DNA of 64,000 bases from Planctomycetes bacterium ADurb.Bin069 (GCA_002070955.1 MWEK01000016.1:1-64000), one strand, 5' to 3'. Positions 1 to 9,408 are shown, counted from the stretch's first letter. Notes: generated from the letters alone by a model not told the origin. A program made the numbers and translations.

Positions 1-183
1 GGAAATCTGCCACGGCGTCAGCTTGGCGTAGACATCCTTGGTCAGTTGCGCGCTCTTCTTTTCCAGTCGGCCGATTTCTTCGGCGATATCGACGGCGGAA
101 TCATCCTGGACAAAGCGCAACTCTTCGATCTTGGATTCGAGGTCGGCGATCGACTGCTCGAAATCTAGGAAAGTTGTTTTCAT
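1..183 (-). CDS. accA: Acetyl-CoA carboxylase carboxyltransferase subunit alpha, N-terminal fragment
   Basis: The 61 codons visible on the minus strand begin with an ATG at 181-183 and run off the left edge of the window. The start reads [20 protein letters not shown], and after an FVQDD segment comes a helix ending in [15 protein letters not shown]. This is the characteristic N-terminal coiled region of AccA, the alpha subunit of the carboxyltransferase that moves the carboxyl group from carboxy-biotin to acetyl-CoA in fatty acid synthesis. The exact wording resembles betaproteobacterial AccA as I remember it. The DNA here is only about 53% GC over 1-240 (hand count), against about 74% just to the right, so this piece may not belong to the same genome as the rest of the window. 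The function call is firm; the origin is inferred. Confidence 0.9.
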   Translation of the reverse strand, partial: MKTTFLDFEQSIADLESKIEELRFVQDDSAVDIAEEIGRLEKKSAQLTKDVYAKLTPWQIS

Positions 184-240
184 GGACAGCCCGTTTTCTT
201 GGTTGGCGCGTATTTTACCCCAAAGGCCGAAACGGCTATC

Positions 241-426
241 TCAATACTCGACCGGCAGCGGGTCGAGGCTGCGCCACAGATACCAGGTGGCGACGGTGCG
301 ATACGGCTGCCAGGGGGCGCTGATGTCGAGATAACGCGCGAGCGGCAGACGCATACCGCCCGTATAATGCAGGTCGATGGCCTTCAGCCCCGTCTCAAAA
401 ACCTCGGCCTTGGTCGATTGGTCCTC
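241..426 (-). pseudogene. alkA: DNA-3-methyladenine glycosylase II, C-terminal fragment
   Basis: Reading leftward, the last ~60 codons include GLKAIDLHYTGG and then APWQPYRTVATWYLWRSLD before the stop at 241-243. The segment PWxPYRxxATWYLWRSLD is the hallmark C-terminal helix of HhH-GPD DNA-3-methyladenine glycosylases, which excise alkylated bases. Recognisable homology stops near 425, so the catalytic Asp and the helix-hairpin-helix are missing. The frame stays open to 489, but that extension is Arg/Gly-rich and does not look like the family. The fragment lies 57 bp upstream of accA on the same strand, an order I recall from betaproteobacteria. It is broken exactly where the DNA composition changes. 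Confidence 0.75.
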
Positions 427-447
427 GAACGGCGGCGCCGCCGGCCC
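420..447. other. Breakpoint between unlike sequence segments
   Basis: Two genes are cut off at the same place. The glycosylase fragment on the minus strand loses homology near 425, and the leucyl-tRNA synthetase-like gene on the plus strand can only be followed back to about 447. Hand-counted GC is about 57% over 1-420 and about 74% over 481-600. No insertion sequence, tRNA or target-site duplication is visible. An assembly join between two genomes explains this most simply; a natural deletion or transfer junction is the alternative. Confidence 0.7.
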
Positions 448-530
448 CCGACTGGATCCGCGCCCTCGTCCACGCCGATGCCGCCGCACGCTTCGTCCGC
501 CTGCAGGGCGGCAGCGCGTATCTGCCGCTC

Positions 531-2642
531 GTGTGCGACGGCGCGCCGTCAGACATCGAGGCGCTCGCGCGCATGTTCGGCATCGCCCCCGATGGACGCG
601 CGCCCGCGCCCTGCGGCGAACCGCGTCTGGTCGCGGCCCACCAGCATCTTTTCCTCGATCTCTGGCGCGAGAAGCTCGTCTACCGGCGCCTGCATTTGTC
701 CGCGCAGGTCTGCGACGGCTGCGATCGCCCGCTCACGCTCTTGACGCCGGCTGAAAACCGTTGCGTGCATTGCGGCCGGGATATCAAGTGGTCGCCCACG
801 GGACCTTGGCTTTTCCGTATCGCGCGGCTCGCCGACGACGCCCTCAAGGCGGTCAGGACCGCCCGCTGGCCCGCCGCCGTGCGCCGCGGGCAGCAGAAGC
901 TCGTCGGGCGCACGCCGGGCATCGAGCTCACGTGCAAGCTCGGCAACCGCTTCCAGGGCGAGTTCGATGACATCGCCGTCTTCGTCGAACGGCCCGAGTA
1001 CATCCTCGCCATGGAATTCCTCAGCGTGCGCACCGACCACCCCATCCTCGACGCCATGGCCGACGGATTCTTCCGCGCCGAGCTCCGCGACTACTGCGCG
1101 AAGATCGCGGAGCTGCCTCCGCGCCTGCGCAACGATCCGCGCCTGGGCGCCGTCGTCACCGGCATTCACGCCATCAATCCGATCACGCTGGAGCGCCTGC
1201 CGGTGCTCGCGGCCGCGCATGTCCCTCCCGGCCAGGACGCGCTGCTGGGAGTTCCGGCCTACGCCGCCTTCGACCGCCTGATCGCGCGGGCGCATCGCCT
1301 GCGCGTTCGGGCGCCGTTCGGTGCGGCGACCGCCGAGGGGCCGAAGCTCGATGCGCAGTGCCTGACGCCCGGCCCTTACCAGGGGCAGGCCGTCCGCGCC
1401 ATCCGCGAGAAAATCACCGAGCAGCTCGTCGAACGCTCCTTCGCCCGCCGCATGGTCAGGCACCGTGTGCGCAGCGCCGTCTGCACCATCGCGGCGCCGG
1501 GCGGCGCGCCCGTGCCCATCGCGAACTGCTCGTCGTGCGGCGAGCAGATCCCGGCCGAGGTCCCGCCGGCCCCAGCGACGCCGGGCGGGGCCGCCGCGCC
1601 CGCGCCGGTCGCAGCGGCCCCGCCGAAACAGGCGTGTCCGGCATGCGGCGGCGCGCTTGACACGCGCGCTTACCGCATCGACTGGCGCACCGACCTGGTG
1701 GACGGAGTTCTGCTGACCCTCGCGCGCCCGGCGCGCGGAGAGGGACAACTCGCGTTGCACGCTTTTCTGCCGCCGCGCGAGCAGACCTACCGCTTTCTCA
1801 CGGCCAGGGTCATGGCGCACTTCATGGGGCGCAGCCGCCCTTGCCTGGAGGAGAACCCTTTCTTCGCGGCGGATTGCATCGGCCCCACGACGACGGCGGG
1901 CAATCTGGAGGCGCTCGCCGCGCAATGGGGAACCGATGCCGCCCGCGTCGCGCTGCTCGCGGCCGGCGCGCCGGAAAAGCCGCTCGCCCTGGATGCGGCG
2001 ACGCTCGCGGGCGCGCGGCGCTCGCTCGCCCGGGTTCTCCGCGCCTTCGAGCGCGCGTACGCGCCGGACGCGGCGCCTTCCGGCGCCCTTCGCAACGCGT
2101 GCGCCGCAATGGCGCAACAGGTGGCGCGCGGGTTCGCGCAAGGGCGGCGCCACACCGCCTGGGCCGCGTTCATGCGCTTCATACGCGCTCTCTCGCGCTC
2201 CGGCGAGAAAACCGACGGCGGCATGTGGCTCTCCATCGCCCGCTGTCTCTATCCTTTCGCTCCTTGCCACGGAGCGGAACTCTACCGGCGCGCCGGGGGC
2301 GCCGGTCTGCCTTCCGGCTGGCCTGAGATGCCCGAACATCTTCCGCCGCCGGCCCAGGTCGACGTGGCGGTTTTCATCGACGGAAGATTCTGCGACCGTT
2401 TCGCCTGCCCCCCCGGGACGTCCAAGACCGACCTAGGACGCCTCGCGCTCGGAACCGGGAAGGTCAAGGAGCGCCTCGGCCGGCGCCGCATGAAACTGCT
2501 CTTCGCGGTGGAGGACCACCTGGTGAACATCGTGCCCTGCGCGGAGGAGCCCCCGCGGGAAGGCGCCGACGACCATATCTCCCGCGCGCCGGCGCCTTCC
2601 CCCGCGCCCGAGGCCGCGCCGTCCGACGGCGCGGGGGGCTGA
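531..2642 (+). CDS. Degenerate leucyl-tRNA synthetase-like protein, 5' end missing
   Basis: The 703-residue frame follows LeuRS from end to end. A zinc ribbon has Cys codons at 711, 720, 762 and 771, then a GRTPGIE stretch like WIGRSEG, then the CP1 editing domain, a second zinc ribbon (Cys at 1527, 1536, 1635, 1644), an anticodon-binding helical domain, and a C-terminal domain ending in HLVNIV. Homology also extends upstream of the GTG at 531 to about 447, where ARFVRLQGG matches the ARYKRMQGY segment after the HIGH motif, so the real start is lost at the breakpoint. The HIGH position reads APDW, the RQRYWGEPIP region is not recognisable, and there is no KMSKS loop. In the editing site the invariant Asp survives (codon 1272) but the Thr-rich TTRPDT segment has become VERPEY. 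It cannot be a normal LeuRS; role unknown. Confidence 0.8.
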   Translation: MCDGAPSDIEALARMFGIAPDGRAPAPCGEPRLVAAHQHLFLDLWREKLVYRRLHLSAQVCDGCDRPLTLLTPAENRCVHCGRDIKWSPTGPWLFRIARLADDALKAVRTARWPAAVRRGQQKLVGRTPGIELTCKLGNRFQGEFDDIAVFVERPEYILAMEFLSVRTDHPILDAMADGFFRAELRDYCAKIAELPPRLRNDPRLGAVVTGIHAINPITLERLPVLAAAHVPPGQDALLGVPAYAAFDRLIARAHRLRVRAPFGAATAEGPKLDAQCLTPGPYQGQAVRAIREKITEQLVERSFARRMVRHRVRSAVCTIAAPGGAPVPIANCSSCGEQIPAEVPPAPATPGGAAAPAPVAAAPPKQACPACGGALDTRAYRIDWRTDLVDGVLLTLARPARGEGQLALHAFLPPREQTYRFLTARVMAHFMGRSRPCLEENPFFAADCIGPTTTAGNLEALAAQWGTDAARVALLAAGAPEKPLALDAATLAGARRSLARVLRAFERAYAPDAAPSGALRNACAAMAQQVARGFAQGRRHTAWAAFMRFIRALSRSGEKTDGGMWLSIARCLYPFAPCHGAELYRRAGGAGLPSGWPEMPEHLPPPAQVDVAVFIDGRFCDRFACPPGTSKTDLGRLALGTGKVKERLGRRRMKLLFAVEDHLVNIVPCAEEPPREGADDHISRAPAPSPAPEAAPSDGAGG

Positions 2643-2683
2643 GCCGCGTCCCCTCCGCGCCCCGCAACGGCGCGCTTCCGGTT

Positions 2684-2712
2684 TTGCTCCATCCCCGCGC
2701 CCATCGTATACT
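2684..2712 (+). promoter_or_regulatory. Sigma-70-type promoter of the protease gene
   Basis: TTGCTC (2684-2689) and TATACT (2707-2712) are separated by 17 bp and lie about 100 bp upstream of the protease ATG. The hexamers and spacing agree well with the bacterial housekeeping consensus. Confidence 0.6.
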
Positions 2713-2814
2713 TCCCCGGAATACGAGGGAAAAGGCGCCGCCGGCCGGCGCGCGAAAGGGGACAGCGAGCGCGCCGCGCACCGCGCGGCCGCTGCTGCCT
2801 GCTTCGAGATACGA

Positions 2815-4056
2815 ATGGCCAGAGTGCGTTTCCTTGCCTACGCGTTCTTCGTGCTCTTCGGGCTCTACGTGCTGATCGAGGTCAACCACCTGCGCTCGGA
2901 GTCGCGCGTTCACCGCTGCCAAGTCAGCGCGTTCGCCGACTCCCAGAGGAGCATGCTCCGGGAGATCTCGTCGGGCCAGGAGCGTCTCGCGCAGACTCTG
3001 CGCGCCGGCGCGCACGACTGGCGCGCGGCGGCGGCTTGCGTGCGCCTGGAAGCGGAAAGCGCGCTGGCCCGCGCCGGTGATCTGAAGGGCGATCTCCAGA
3101 CGCTGGTGCGCGACACGGTCACCGAAATCGTGCACCGCGAACTCGCCCCGCGCACGAAGGCCATGGCGGAGGCGATCGACCGCTCCTCGTCCTACACCGA
3201 ACGCCTGGCCAAGCTCGAACCGCAGATTCTCGCCTCCTGCCGGCCGGAAGCCGACCGCGCGCGCCTGCGGGAAGCGATGCTCTACCCGACCGTGCAGCTT
3301 CGCGGCAAGGGCACCGTCGGGAGCGGCGTCATCGTCTGGAGCGGCATCATCGGGCGCCATGACGACCGCCCCGTCTACGGAACCTACGCGCTGACCGCGC
3401 ACCACGTCGTCACCGAGGTCGCCGCCCCGGATCGGCGCGATGTGATCGAGGATGTCCGCCTCATGGGAGCGGACGACCGCCTCACGGAGGCCAGGCGCGA
3501 AGCCTACGTCGTGGCCTTCGATCGGCGGCGGGACCTCGCGCTGCTGGCCCTCGCCATCGACGAGCCGGCGCGGTACGTCGCGGCTTTCGCCGCGCCCGCC
3601 GAAGTGGCGCGCATCCAGATCTTCGATCCGGCCTACGCCGTGGGCTGTCCTCTGGGCAACCTGCCCCTTCCCACGGCCGGCGAGATCAGCACCAAGCACA
3701 AGGTGGTGGACGACCAGGTGCTCTGGATGCTCAACGCGCCCACTTTCTTCGGCAATTCCGGCGGCGGCATCTTCCGCGCCGGGGACGGCAAGCTCATCGG
3801 CATAGCGAGCATGGTATACACCTATGGGCGCGCCAACCCCGTCGTGGTGCCGCACCTCGGGTTGTTCGTCCCGCTGACGACGGTCTGCGAATGGTTGAAC
3901 GAGGAGGGTTACGCGTTCCTGTACGACGCCCGCAAGCAGCCCCCCGCGGAGCTGCTCGCGCGCGCGCGCACGGCAAGGCGCGCCGCGCCTCGGGAAGGCG
4001 ATGCGGCCCTCACCGAAGCGCGCCCCCGCGCAACGTCCGGCGGGCGGAAGGAATGA
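2815..4056 (+). CDS. Membrane-anchored trypsin-like serine protease
   Basis: This 413-residue protein starts with a single hydrophobic segment (residues about 5-22, LAYAFFVLFGLYVLI), then a coiled-coil stalk (about 30-150), and then a chymotrypsin-fold protease domain. The catalytic triad is visible: His197 in LTAHHVV, Asp240 in RRRDLALL, and Ser315 in GNSGGG. It is therefore probably tethered to the membrane with the protease facing the periplasm. No PDZ domain is present, unlike DegP/HtrA, so the domain order is stalk then protease then a basic low-complexity tail. It is a single-gene unit with its own promoter and a strong terminator downstream. Substrate unknown. Confidence 0.85.
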   Translation: MARVRFLAYAFFVLFGLYVLIEVNHLRSESRVHRCQVSAFADSQRSMLREISSGQERLAQTLRAGAHDWRAAAACVRLEAESALARAGDLKGDLQTLVRDTVTEIVHRELAPRTKAMAEAIDRSSSYTERLAKLEPQILASCRPEADRARLREAMLYPTVQLRGKGTVGSGVIVWSGIIGRHDDRPVYGTYALTAHHVVTEVAAPDRRDVIEDVRLMGADDRLTEARREAYVVAFDRRRDLALLALAIDEPARYVAAFAAPAEVARIQIFDPAYAVGCPLGNLPLPTAGEISTKHKVVDDQVLWMLNAPTFFGNSGGGIFRAGDGKLIGIASMVYTYGRANPVVVPHLGLFVPLTTVCEWLNEEGYAFLYDARKQPPAELLARARTARRAAPREGDAALTEARPRATSGGRKE

Positions 4057-4100
4057 GTTTATCGCCAGTGACAATCCCTTTTTCTATCCTTTCTTGTCTG

Positions 4101-4135
4101 GAGGCCGTCGCGCTTGGCGACGGCCTCTCTTTTTT
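4101..4135 (+). terminator. Rho-independent terminator after the protease gene
   Basis: An 11-12 bp GC-rich stem (GAGGCCGTCGC pairing with GCGACGGCCTC, 4101-4127) closes a tiny loop and is followed directly by TCTTTTTT (4128-4135). It lies 45 bp past the protease stop codon. Confidence 0.9.
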
Positions 4136-4230
4136 CGGCCCATGAGCGTCTGTCGCAAGCCCCCTTCCCGCTCCAACCGGCGGTACTGCCCCGCGCGGAA
4201 GACTCTTTCGGCGGGAGCGGACGCGATGCC

Positions 4231-4259
4231 TTGCCCGATCGTGCGGGCGGCGCTATGCT
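4231..4259 (+). promoter_or_regulatory. Sigma-70-type promoter for the LolA/LolB-like gene
   Basis: TTGCCC (4231-4236), a 17-bp spacer and TATGCT (4254-4259) sit about 70 bp upstream of the next start codon. It follows the terminator of the preceding gene, so a separate transcription unit is expected. Confidence 0.5.
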
Positions 4260-4329
4260 GGGGTAGAATTCTGTAGCTGCGGCAGCGCGCTCGCCGCTCG
4301 CAACAAGATCAGGAATGTGAGGTTACGCC

Positions 4330-5427
4330 ATGCACGCACTAAGGTTGTTCGTTCTGCCGGCGGCTCTCTACGCGCTGACCCTCTCGGGAGCGGACGCGGT
4401 GCCCGCGGCGCCGGGCGCCGATGCCCAGGCTCCCGCCCAGCCGGCGACAAACGTAAGGGCCGTGCCGGCCGAGACCAAGGAGCAGCTCGCCCCGCTCGCG
4501 CCGTTCAGGCAGCGCCCCGCCCCTCGGACGGCCGATGCGAAAGCGCTCGCGGCGGTCGAGGCGTACCTCCAGGCCGCGGGCGGCCTGGAGAGCTTCGCGG
4601 CGATCCAGGACCGCTACGACCGGTTCAAAGTCATCCGCCACAGCCCGACCGGCGAGACCAGGGCCGTGTTCGAGCGCTACCAGAAGCGCGGCAACATGGT
4701 CAGGGAGGATTGGCACATGGATGTCCCCGTCGGCGACCAGCCGACGCTCGAGGTGCTCCAGACCTACAACGGGAAGAAAAACGAGGGCTGGACCAAGATG
4801 ATGGGCTATGTGTCGCCGTTGGACGCGAAGATGATCTACATGCTCGTGTGGGACAAGTACATCGACGATTTCTTCGTCGTGTGGCGCGAGGACGGCTACG
4901 CCCTCAAGTACCGCGAGGAAGGCGAGGTCCAGAAGCGCGCGTGCCACGTCGTCGATGTCTACCCGCCCTCCGGCGAAATCGAGGCCCGCTATTTCTTCGA
5001 CAAGGAAACCGGGCTCCTCTTGAAAAAGCAGTGGCGCACCGACGGCCAGCAAGGCCCCGTGCGCAACGAGCTTTTCTACGGCGAGTACCACAAGGTCAGG
5101 ATCCCGGGCGATTCGGAGCGCTTCATCCAGTATCCTTTCCGGCAGGATCAGCACGAGGACGGCGATCTCATCATGAGCCGCGAATATGTCGAGCTCAAGA
5201 TCAACAGCGGCATCAGCGATGAGATCTTCGATCGACCCGAGGGTCCGGTCTTCGAAGGCCCCGTCGGGCGCGACCCCGACAAGGACAAGGGCGAGGCGAA
5301 GAAAGCCGCCGAAGCCAAGCCGCCGTGGAAGAAGGACGCCAAGCGCATCGTCCCGAAGGGCGCGGGCGACGAGGGCGCCGCCAAGGAGCCCGGCGCCGCG
5401 CCGTCCGCGGCGCCCGAGAAGGAGTAG
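4330..5427 (+). CDS. Secreted LolA/LolB-like outer-membrane-sorting family protein
   Basis: The 365-residue protein has a Sec signal peptide (residues about 1-22) and a Pro/Ala-rich linker. The core (about 75-300) alternates short beta strands with phrases such as FERYQKRGNMVRE, TYNGKKNEGW, YFFDKETGLLLKKQW and SGISDEIFDRP. This layout (fatty-acid-binding half barrel, a DKETGLLL turn, a late I/F-x-V/P strand) is that of LolA/LolB-fold proteins that bind lipids or lipoproteins in the periplasm. The C-terminus (about 310-365) is a Lys/Glu/Pro low-complexity tail, unusual for LolA. The LolA-like call rests on pattern only. It sits alone between a promoter and the convergent rlmN gene. Confidence 0.5.
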   Translation: MHALRLFVLPAALYALTLSGADAVPAAPGADAQAPAQPATNVRAVPAETKEQLAPLAPFRQRPAPRTADAKALAAVEAYLQAAGGLESFAAIQDRYDRFKVIRHSPTGETRAVFERYQKRGNMVREDWHMDVPVGDQPTLEVLQTYNGKKNEGWTKMMGYVSPLDAKMIYMLVWDKYIDDFFVVWREDGYALKYREEGEVQKRACHVVDVYPPSGEIEARYFFDKETGLLLKKQWRTDGQQGPVRNELFYGEYHKVRIPGDSERFIQYPFRQDQHEDGDLIMSREYVELKINSGISDEIFDRPEGPVFEGPVGRDPDKDKGEAKKAAEAKPPWKKDAKRIVPKGAGDEGAAKEPGAAPSAAPEKE

Positions 5428-5460
5428 CCGCCGCCCGGCCGGCCGTTCGGCGCGCCGCGG

Positions 5461-6540
5461 CTAGACGCCCCCCCGCCGGCGGGCGCCGCGGCTGCGCGCC
5501 GGTTCCGACCCAAGTTGCCCGCAGGCCGCGTTCGCCGCGCCGCCGAGGCTGCGCCGCAGCGTCACCGCCCCCGTGAAACGGGCGCGCAGCGCCGCGGCGA
5601 AGGCCGCGACCGCGGCTTCCGCGGGCCGCGCGAAGGCCGCGCCCGCCACCGGATTGTACGGGATCAGATTGACCGCCGCGGGCAGTCCCTTCAGCAGCGC
5701 CGCGAGCGCCGCGGCGGCCCGCGGCCCGTCGTTCACGCCGGCGAGCAGCACGTATTCGAAGGTGATCCTCCGCCCGTGCGTGAGCTCCGCGTACGCGCGG
5801 CACGCCGCCATGAGGGCGGCGATCGGCATGCGGGCCGCCGCGGGGATCAGCGCCGCCCGCACGCTGTCCTCGGCCGCGTGGAGCGAGACCGCCAGCTTGA
5901 CCTGGGGAAACTCGCGGCCGAGGGCCTCGAGGCGGCCGGGAACCCCCACGGTGGACACCGTGATGCGGCGCGCGCCCACGGCGCAGTCTGCGCCGATGGC
6001 GGCGAGAAACCCCCGTGTCCCGCGCCAATTCAAGAGCGGCTCGCCCATGCCCATCAGCACGATGCCGCTCGGGGCCGGCGTGCGTCCGCCCGCGGCCTTC
6101 ATGAGCAGGTACTGGTCAAGGATCTCCCCGGGCGCCAGGAAGCGATGGAAGAAGGCCCCCGAGGCGCAGAATCCGCACCCGACGGGACAGCCGCTGGCAA
6201 CCGACAGGCAGTAAGTGGCGCCGCCGGGCACGGGAATGCCCACGCTCTCCACCGGGTATCCCTCCCGCGTCAGGAAGAGGTGCTTGCAGGCTTCGTCCCC
6301 CGCCGGCGTCTCGCGCTCCCGGCGCAGCGAGTGCACTGCGAAGCGCTCGGCCAGCGCCGCCCGGAGCTCGCGGGGAAGATCGCGCATCTCCTCGAACGAG
6401 CGCGCGCCGCGGTCGTACACCCACGCGAGGATCTGCCGCGCCCGGTAGGCCGGCGCGCCCATCTCGGCCAGGAAGGCTTCCAGCCGCCGGCGCGTCTCCT
6501 CGGCCCGCAGCGCCGTCAGCGGAAATCGGCCCGCGCTCAT
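5461..6540 (-). CDS. rlmN: 23S rRNA (adenine-2503-C2)-methyltransferase, radical SAM
   Basis: The 359-residue enzyme carries the radical SAM cluster motif CPVGCGFC (CX3CX2C), the preceding Cys in ATYCLSV, and the C-terminal methyl-carrying Cys in NAACGQL. GMGEPLLN is the RlmN/Cfr GGEP-type SAM motif. It methylates C2 of A2503 in 23S rRNA and probably A37 of some tRNAs. The ATG at 6538-6540 is chosen because MSAGRFPLTAL matches family N-termini and forms an ATGA overlap with the stop of the upstream gene, suggesting translational coupling. The conserved GDDI just before the second catalytic Cys (RGDDIDAACGQL in E. coli) reads GGAA here. It is much more likely RlmN than Cfr, since it is in a housekeeping setting. 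Confidence 0.92.
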   Translation of the reverse strand: MSAGRFPLTALRAEETRRRLEAFLAEMGAPAYRARQILAWVYDRGARSFEEMRDLPRELRAALAERFAVHSLRRERETPAGDEACKHLFLTREGYPVESVGIPVPGGATYCLSVASGCPVGCGFCASGAFFHRFLAPGEILDQYLLMKAAGGRTPAPSGIVLMGMGEPLLNWRGTRGFLAAIGADCAVGARRITVSTVGVPGRLEALGREFPQVKLAVSLHAAEDSVRAALIPAAARMPIAALMAACRAYAELTHGRRITFEYVLLAGVNDGPRAAAALAALLKGLPAAVNLIPYNPVAGAAFARPAEAAVAAFAAALRARFTGAVTLRRSLGGAANAACGQLGSEPARSRGARRRGGV

Positions 6541-7103
6541 CGGTCCGCCGCCCTGTCCCCGCGCGGCATGCGCACGCCGCGCGCCCGCGCCTCGGCCGGC
6601 AGCTCGCCGCCGTCCTTGGCGAGGAAACGCGTTCCGTCGAAGACAAGCACGCTCTCGCCGTGGGAGAGTTCCTCGCAGTCGCCGTCCTTCCACAGAGCCA
6701 GAACGAAACGGCGCTCGGGCCGATCCACCACGGTCACGGGAAGCCCGTGGAACTTAAGCGCCAGGGTTCCGCCGGGCGCCGGCGCAAAGATGAAAACCTC
6801 CGTGCCCTTCCTGAAGAAGTACGAGCGCCCGTCGATCTCGAAGCGGAAGTGGCGCTCGGGCTCCTTGCGCACCAGGACGGTATCCCGGAGGGCGATAATC
6901 CCGGGAGGCTCGATGCGGATGCACTCCTTGAGATCGTCCCGGCCGATCTCGACGGTGAACCGCACGTTGTGAAAGAGCACCGGTTCGAGCACGACCCGGC
7001 CCGTCGGATCCGCGAATTCCACCGGCATGCGGCGGACGCTCACCGTGATCTGCTCGGCGGCGCAGCCCACGCAGCATACAAGCACCCACGCGTGCGGTTT
7101 CAT
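6537..7103 (-). CDS. Conserved hypothetical secreted or lipid-anchored protein
   Basis: I do not recognise this 188-residue protein. The N-terminus (MKPHAWVLVCCVGCAAEQ) looks like a short signal peptide ending in a lipobox-like VGC, so it could be a lipoprotein. The rest is rich in short hydrophobic beta strands and ends in a basic Arg/Ala/Asp tail. It lies between a sigma-54 activator (42 bp upstream) and rlmN, whose start it overlaps by 4 bp, so the three genes are probably one transcript. Confidence 0.65.
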   Translation of the reverse strand: MKPHAWVLVCCVGCAAEQITVSVRRMPVEFADPTGRVVLEPVLFHNVRFTVEIGRDDLKECIRIEPPGIIALRDTVLVRKEPERHFRFEIDGRSYFFRKGTEVFIFAPAPGGTLALKFHGLPVTVVDRPERRFVLALWKDGDCEELSHGESVLVFDGTRFLAKDGGELPAEARARGVRMPRGDRAADR

Positions 7104-7145
7104 GCCAGTCGTTTCCGCCGCCTCGTTCCGGGGCCTCGGCGGCCG

Positions 7146-8111
<966 letters not shown>

Positions 8112-8194
8112 CCGATCTGCCTCCCGCGGCCCTCGCGTCGGACCGCGATCTTCCCCCCGCACGGCGGGCGTCTCATTGTTGCGGCGCAGGCGCT

Positions 8195-8223
8195 ATTAGA
8201 CCCCACCCGCCGCGCCGCGTCAA
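8195..8223 (-). promoter_or_regulatory. Promoter of the sigma-54 activator/rlmN unit
   Basis: On the minus strand TTGACG (plus coordinates 8218-8223) and TCTAAT (8195-8200) are 17 bp apart, about 85 bp upstream of the activator start. Confidence 0.5.
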
Positions 8224-8243
8224 GAAACGATCGCCGCCGGTCC

Positions 8244-8272
8244 TTCCCTCCGCCGGATCCGCCCCCTACAAT
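8244..8272 (+). promoter_or_regulatory. Candidate promoter of dprA
   Basis: TACAAT (8267-8272) is a good -10 element 48 bp upstream of dprA. The matching -35 at 17 bp spacing is only TTCCCT (8244-8249), so the call is tentative. It lies back to back with the minus-strand promoter at 8195-8223. Confidence 0.35.
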
Positions 8273-8319
8273 CGTCCTGCCTTTCCCGAACGTCGTCCGG
8301 CTCCTTCTCCGGGGAAGCC

Positions 8320-9408
8320 ATGGACCGGATCGACGCCCTGCTCCGCCTCGTCATGTGCCGCGGGATCGGCCCCCTGCGCGGCAAGGAGATTCTCGAGCGC
8401 TGCGGCGACCCCGCGGCCCTCTTCGCCTTGGAGGCCCGCGCCCTCGAGGCGCGCACCGGCCTTCCGCCGCCCCTCGCGGCGCGCCTCCGCGACCCCGCGC
8501 TCCAACGCGCGGCGCAGCGGGAGCGCGCCGAGGCGTCCCGCCGCGGCGTGGCGCTCGTGCCCGTCGGCGACCCCCGGTATCCGCCGCTCCTCGCCCACGC
8601 GCCGGCGCATCCCCTCATCCTATGGGTCTGGGGCGAACCACCGCCCCACGACGCCCCCCCGGTCGCCGTTATCGGAACACGCCGGGCGAGCGCCTACGGC
8701 CGGCGCCAAGCCGTGCGCCTCGTGCGAGAGCTGGCCGCGTACGATCTGCCCATCGTGAGCGGGCTCGCCCGGGGCATCGACCGGATCGCCCACGAGGAAG
8801 CGCTGCGGGCCGGAACGTTCACCATCGCGGTCCTGGGAAGCGGCATCGGACGCCTTTATCCCCCAGAGCACGCCGCGCTCGCCGGACGCATCGCCCGCGC
8901 GGGCGCCGTGCTCTCGGAACTGCCGCTCTTCACCGCGCCGCGCGCCTATCACTTCCCGCGGCGCAACCGCATTATCGCGGGGCTGTCCATCGGAGTCCTC
9001 GTGGTCGAAGGCGGCACGCGCAGCGGCACAATGATCACGGCGCGCCACGCCGCCGAGCAAGGGCGCCTGGTCTTCGCGGTCCCGGGCCCGATCGACTCCT
9101 CCGGATCTTCCGGCGTCAACGCGCTGCTCCGCGACGGCGCGGTGCTCACGACCTCGGCCGAGGACGTTCTGGCGGAGTTCGGCGAACTGTACCGGTTGCT
9201 CAAGTCCAGACGCCGGGTTTGCGCGCTCCCGCCCCTCACGCCGCTGGAGAGCGCCGTGCTCGACGCGCTTCCGTCCGGCCCGGTCGCGCCCGATGCCGCC
9301 GCAGCGGCCCTCGGCCGCCCCATCGGGGACGTGTTGGGCGCGATCACGGCCCTCGAGATCAAGGGGCGCCTGCACCGGTCCGGTAACACGCTCGAGCGGC
9401 TCGAGTGA
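8320..9408 (+). CDS. dprA: DNA-processing protein DprA
   Basis: The 362-residue protein has the DprA/Smf Rossmann-like core: PVAVIGTRRASAYG, IVSGLARGIDRIAHEEAL, AVLGSGIGRLYPPEH, PRAYHFPRRNRIIAGLS, VVEGGTRSGTMITARHA and FAVPGPID. In known systems DprA protects incoming single-stranded DNA and loads RecA during natural transformation. An N-terminal SAM-like region and a C-terminal winged-helix (DML1-like) segment are present, giving a full-length protein. The ATG at 8320 fits the usual start. No com genes lie nearby. Confidence 0.95.
   Translation: MDRIDALLRLVMCRGIGPLRGKEILERCGDPAALFALEARALEARTGLPPPLAARLRDPALQRAAQRERAEASRRGVALVPVGDPRYPPLLAHAPAHPLILWVWGEPPPHDAPPVAVIGTRRASAYGRRQAVRLVRELAAYDLPIVSGLARGIDRIAHEEALRAGTFTIAVLGSGIGRLYPPEHAALAGRIARAGAVLSELPLFTAPRAYHFPRRNRIIAGLSIGVLVVEGGTRSGTMITARHAAEQGRLVFAVPGPIDSSGSSGVNALLRDGAVLTTSAEDVLAEFGELYRLLKSRRRVCALPPLTPLESAVLDALPSGPVAPDAAAAALGRPIGDVLGAITALEIKGRLHRSGNTLERLE

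Noticed and set aside
549..2339. Long minus-strand open frame (596 codons) opposite the LeuRS-like gene
   Set aside because: It is Arg/Gly/Asp-rich with no family pattern. In DNA of this GC content the opposite strand stays open by chance.
5461..6540. Cfr-type antibiotic resistance methyltransferase
   Set aside because: The setting is housekeeping, no mobile element is near, and RlmN-like features fit better.
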